Below the pieces are notes generated by a model. It was not told the origin of the DNA, made no database searches, and saw only the letters and a program-made list of their open reading frames with translations. This document shows positions 6,310 through 9,051 of a stretch of 9,051 nt of DNA, piece by piece. A program made the position numbers and the translations under genes. The stretch spans positions 1 through 9,051 of the forward strand of contig NZ_JACHCR010000043.1 of NCBI RefSeq assembly GCF_014205845.1. Reading direction: 5' to 3'. This stretch comes from Mucilaginibacter cryoferens. GTDB lineage: Bacteria; Bacteroidota; Bacteroidia; Sphingobacteriales; Sphingobacteriaceae. Position 1 is the first letter of the stretch; every line of letters starts with the position of its first letter.

Positions 6310-7562
6310 AAAGTATTAAAATGATAATGATCAGCTTGCTTTCGGGCCTGTTACTGTTCGCTTCCTGTTCTGATCAAAAAAAGAAAGTGGCTAAAGAGCA
6401 GGTTAAAACTGATGTAAAATACACCTGCCCAATGCATCCGCAGATATTGGAAGACCATCCCGGCAGCTGCCCCATTTGCGGGATGACGCTGGTAAAGAAA
6501 TCAGGTCAGGCTAGTGAAGGCTCGGATATCAATTTAAACACCGTTTTACAACCGGTTAATTCTTCGGTAATATCGACAGTTAATGCCATCACTCCCGAAC
6601 AAAAGGAAATACCAACAGCCATCAAGGCACAGGGATATCTCGACTTTGATACCCGCACGTTTAACAACATCGCTTCGCGTTTTTCGGGTCGTATCGAAAA
6701 ATTGTATATCAAATACGCTTTCCAGGAAATCCATAAGGGCCAGCGCATCTTTGATATCTATAGCCCGGATATAGTTACCGCCCAGCAAGACTTGATCTAC
6801 CTTACAAAGAACTCTGCACAGGAAACAGGATTAATTGATGCCGCAAGGCAGAAATTGCTATTACTCGGCATGACCACTGAACAGGTAAACCAGGCGATTA
6901 AAACAGGGAAGGCTTTTTACAGCCTGCCGGTATATAGTGCTTATGAGGGGCATGTGCATGATATGCCGCACAGCCAGATGGCAGGCGCTGTTCAAACACC
7001 CGCGCCATCCGGTTTTACAAGTAATTTGCCACTATCTGTTAAAGAAGGCATGTACGTGCAAAAAGGACAAAATCTATTTAATGTGGTTAACCCGCATCAA
7101 CTTTGGGCCATTATAAAAGTTGATCGTTCTGCAGTTATCGGCTTAAAGTTAAACCAACTGGTAACCATCACGCTGCCCGATGTACCGGGTAAGATCATCG
7201 GTGGCAAGGTTAATTTTATTGAGCCTACCTTGCAGGAAGGTGATAAAACAACCAGCATCCGCGTTTACCTCCATAATATGGATCACGATCTGAAAGTAAA
7301 TAGCATTGTGAAAGCTACCATACAAACAGGCAGCACAAACGGTTTATGGATACCACGATCTGCGTTGGTTGATTTGGGTCATACTAAAATTGTGTGGTTA
7401 AAAAGCGACGGATCGCTTCATGCTCACCAGGTAAGTTCGGGAATTACTGATCATAACGAGATACTGATCATAAAAGGGTTATCGGTTGCAGATAGCCTGG
7501 CATCCAACGCCCAATATTTAACAGACAGCGAAAGCTTTATTAAAACGCAAAGCCATGAATAA
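6306..7562 (+). CDS. cusB: CusB-type periplasmic adaptor lipoprotein with N-terminal metal-binding module (adaptor 1)
   Basis: 418 residues. The N-terminus is a lipoprotein signal with lipobox FASC, Cys21 being the acylated residue, so the protein should be anchored to a membrane and face the periplasm. A heavy-metal-binding module follows at 39-60 (YTCPMHPQ, then SCPICGM; Cys41, His44, Cys55, Cys58). The membrane-fusion-protein body comes next: flanks of the barrel-sandwich domain at about 105-155 (ASRFSGRIEKLYI, KGQRIFDIYSP), a helical hairpin at about 155-200, the return of the sandwich at 206-260, a beta-barrel at about 265-340 and a membrane-proximal domain to the end. A His/Met-rich insert (HVHDMPHSQM, 216-225) interrupts the second sandwich half. 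The adaptor links CusA to the outer-membrane channel and in E. coli CusB also binds metal. Its ATG overlaps the channel gene's stop by 4 nt. Confidence 0.88.
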   Translation: MKSIKMIMISLLSGLLLFASCSDQKKKVAKEQVKTDVKYTCPMHPQILEDHPGSCPICGMTLVKKSGQASEGSDINLNTVLQPVNSSVISTVNAITPEQKEIPTAIKAQGYLDFDTRTFNNIASRFSGRIEKLYIKYAFQEIHKGQRIFDIYSPDIVTAQQDLIYLTKNSAQETGLIDAARQKLLLLGMTTEQVNQAIKTGKAFYSLPVYSAYEGHVHDMPHSQMAGAVQTPAPSGFTSNLPLSVKEGMYVQKGQNLFNVVNPHQLWAIIKVDRSAVIGLKLNQLVTITLPDVPGKIIGGKVNFIEPTLQEGDKTTSIRVYLHNMDHDLKVNSIVKATIQTGSTNGLWIPRSALVDLGHTKIVWLKSDGSLHAHQVSSGITDHNEILIIKGLSVADSLASNAQYLTDSESFIKTQSHE

Positions 7563-8805
7563 CATACGGAAACAATTTTGGGTGTTGAGCGCAGCAAGGC
7601 TATTATCCATTATGATATTAATTGTTGTACTTTTCACAGCCTGTACGCAAAAACCGAAGGTAACCGTTGCTAAGGCGGCAAACAAAGCCTATTATACCTG
7701 CTCCATGCATCCGCAGATTCATGAAGATCATCCGGGCAACTGCCCAATCTGTGGCATGAAGCTGATCAAAGTGGAAATTACCGAAAATAGTATGAATATG
7801 ACTGCAAATAAGATCACGCTTACAGCCACACAGATTCAATTGGCTGGCATACAAACGGATACAATAAAGGAACAAAACGTAGGCAGCGAAAAAACATTAA
7901 CCGGAACAGTTACCACCGATGATAATCAATCGGAAGAGTTGAGCGCAAGACTAGCGGGCCGGATACAGCAATTGTTTGTAAGAACCACCGGTGAAAGAAT
8001 AGCCATAGGGCAACCAGTTTATTCTATCTATAGCGAAGATTTGCAGGAAGCAGAAAAGGAATACCTGTTAGCTAAACAGCAGCAAAAAGTACTGCATAAC
8101 CCAGATGTGGATTATCCGCAGCTGATTAGCGCCGCTGAAAACAAACTACAACTTTGGGGATTATCATCCGCTCAGATCAAAAATATAGCGGCCTCTGGTA
8201 AAGTATCTGCAAACACAACCGTGTTAAGTAAGGTTAGTGGAACAGTTAGTGAAATAGCTGTTCACGAAGGAGACTATGTCAACGAAGGGATGTCTATTTT
8301 GAAGACACAAACACTGAATAATTTATGGGTAGAAGCCCAGTTGTATGCCAGCGAAACTAACAATTATAAGAAAAACGACCGGGTAAGTGTTTCATTTCCT
8401 GATCTGAACGGCCAGGTTATTCCCGGCAAGGTTAATTTTGTTAACCCCGAATTATCGGATGCCTCCAAAGTAGATTTGATAAGGATTAGTATCCCTAACC
8501 CACAAGGTCTGGTCAGGCCGGGAATGCTGGCTTATATTTCTGTTGGCGTTGGTAGTATCCATGCTTTAGCGGTGCCCGTTTCGGCTATTTTAACAGATGG
8601 AAAAGGCAGCCAGGTATGGATTAAAAATTCGGATGGCAGCTTTTCATCCAGGATGATCAAACCGGGGAACGGTAATCAGAGTTATGTGCCTGTTCTTTTT
8701 GGTTTAAGTGCAGGGGATATTGTGGTTACCAATGGAGCATATTTACTAAACAGCGAAATGATATTTAAGAATGGTGGCGACAATATGGCCGGTATGAAAA
8801 TGTAA
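7555..8805 (+). CDS. cusB: CusB-type periplasmic adaptor lipoprotein with N-terminal metal-binding module (adaptor 2)
   Basis: 416 residues, starting inside the end of adaptor 1 (8-nt overlap, ATGAATAA). A lipobox LFTAC gives Cys30 as the lipidated residue. The leader is longer than usual, and Met20 could be an alternative start. The metal module is at 47-68 (YTCSMHPQ, then NCPICGM; Cys49, His52, Cys63, Cys66). The body has the same plan as adaptor 1: LSARLAGRIQQLFV (129-142) and SKVSGTVSEIAVHEGD (225-240) are the two barrel-sandwich halves, with a helical hairpin rich in Gln/Glu/Lys between, then a beta-barrel (about 255-330) and a membrane-proximal domain. It lacks the His/Met insert of adaptor 1 but has a Met-rich end (NMAGMKM). 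Sequence similarity between the two adaptors is clearly low outside shared motifs, so they are old paralogues rather than a recent duplication. It is the last gene before the terminal stem-loop. Confidence 0.88.
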   Translation: MNNIRKQFWVLSAARLLSIMILIVVLFTACTQKPKVTVAKAANKAYYTCSMHPQIHEDHPGNCPICGMKLIKVEITENSMNMTANKITLTATQIQLAGIQTDTIKEQNVGSEKTLTGTVTTDDNQSEELSARLAGRIQQLFVRTTGERIAIGQPVYSIYSEDLQEAEKEYLLAKQQQKVLHNPDVDYPQLISAAENKLQLWGLSSAQIKNIAASGKVSANTTVLSKVSGTVSEIAVHEGDYVNEGMSILKTQTLNNLWVEAQLYASETNNYKKNDRVSVSFPDLNGQVIPGKVNFVNPELSDASKVDLIRISIPNPQGLVRPGMLAYISVGVGSIHALAVPVSAILTDGKGSQVWIKNSDGSFSSRMIKPGNGNQSYVPVLFGLSAGDIVVTNGAYLLNSEMIFKNGGDNMAGMKM

Positions 8806-8837
8806 TTACCTATAATCCGGCGATATTCTTATCGAAT

Positions 8838-8869
8838 CAAAAACAACAGCAAAAACGGATAGCAAAAAC
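8838..8869. repeat. three CAAAAAC motifs spaced 12-13 bp
   Basis: CAAAAAC occurs at 8838-8844, 8850-8856 and 8863-8869; the last two extend to the 9-bp direct repeat AGCAAAAAC. The spacing is slightly more than one helical turn. The region is A-rich and non-coding, so this may be chance. Confidence 0.3.
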
Positions 8870-8887
8870 ATCCCCATATAAACTATG

Positions 8888-8919
8888 AAGGAGGATGATA
8901 GTAAATTATCATCCTCCTT
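8888..8919. terminator. strong stem-loop downstream of the efflux operon
   Basis: AAGGAGGATGATA (8888-8900) and TATCATCCTCCTT (8907-8919) form a perfect 13-bp stem with a 6-nt loop GTAAAT. Outer AACTA and TAGTT can extend it past a 3-nt bulge. It lies 82 nt after the last stop codon. There is no long T-run on either strand, so it may act as a processing or stabilising 3' end as much as an intrinsic terminator. Near-symmetry means it could serve transcription from either side. Confidence 0.65.
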
Positions 8920-8976
8920 AGTTAAGGTAACTTAGTTTAGCCCCAACAAGCTATAATATGTAATAGCCACTATTTG

Positions 8977-9011
8977 ATCTGACAGTTGGGTTGTTTTATA
9001 AGTTGTCAGAT
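8977..9011. repeat. 8-bp perfect inverted repeat in the 3' non-coding region
   Basis: ATCTGACA (8977-8984) and TGTCAGAT (9004-9011) are exact reverse complements separated by 19 nt. This may be a regulator site for a gene beyond the window or part of an RNA hairpin. No ORF of note is seen in 8806-9051, and nothing else in this stretch can be assigned. Confidence 0.35.
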
Positions 9012-9051
9012 GTGATTTGTGAATATAGCTTTTTCTCTTCTAAATGCATCG

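Overview
The window looks like chromosomal DNA from a Bacteroidota species, probably of the Sphingobacteriaceae (Mucilaginibacter/Pedobacter type). This rests on the A-rich leaders without clear Shine-Dalgarno sequences, the moderate GC content with AT-rich spacers, the Bacteroidota style of the AraC-type DNA-binding domain, and the protein families present. The genus is an inference from family resemblance; no search was run. Every gene I can support lies on the + strand.

Layout: (1) 1-378 is the C-terminal DNA-binding end of an AraC-family regulator, cut by the window edge. (2) 379-600 is a gene-free AT-rich spacer with a weak hairpin at the regulator's stop codon and a small inverted repeat just before the next gene. 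(3) 601-981 is a small secreted cysteine-rich protein resembling the HYC_CC_PP family, with a forced GTG start. (4) 1115-1537 is a secreted 140-residue protein of unknown function, preceded by a perfect 9-bp inverted repeat. (5) 1584-8805 is a copper/silver efflux operon of Cus type. It encodes a small periplasmic heavy-metal-binding protein (81 aa), the RND pump CusA in two overlapping reading frames (1879-3153 and 3150-5042), a TolC/CusC-type outer-membrane channel, and two different CusB-type adaptor lipoproteins. (6) 8806-9051 holds no gene but contains a strong 13-bp stem-loop that probably ends the operon, and a second inverted repeat.

How the genes work together: CusA, CusB and CusC homologues form a tripartite pump that moves Cu(I)/Ag(I) out across the outer membrane using the proton gradient. 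The methionine/glutamate metal site of CusA and its Asp/Glu/Lys proton-relay residues are all present. The same heavy-metal-binding module (C-P/S-M-H-P ... C-P-x-C-G-M) occurs three times: once free in the periplasm and once at the N-terminus of each adaptor. This suggests metal is handed from a soluble chaperone to adaptors to pump. From cusA onward the genes are packed tightly (4-nt gap, ATGA overlap, 8-nt overlap).

The most notable point is the break in cusA. The two halves together match one full-length pump and retain all expected functional residues, but they are in different frames and meet at an ATGA in an A-rich stretch. This may be a one-base deletion (natural or sequencing artefact), a recoding site, or a genuinely split pump with coupled translation. 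The sequence alone cannot decide. I found no wholly new system; the other leads are the doubled adaptors, the triplicated metal module, two uncharacterised secreted proteins, and several inverted repeats near gene starts.
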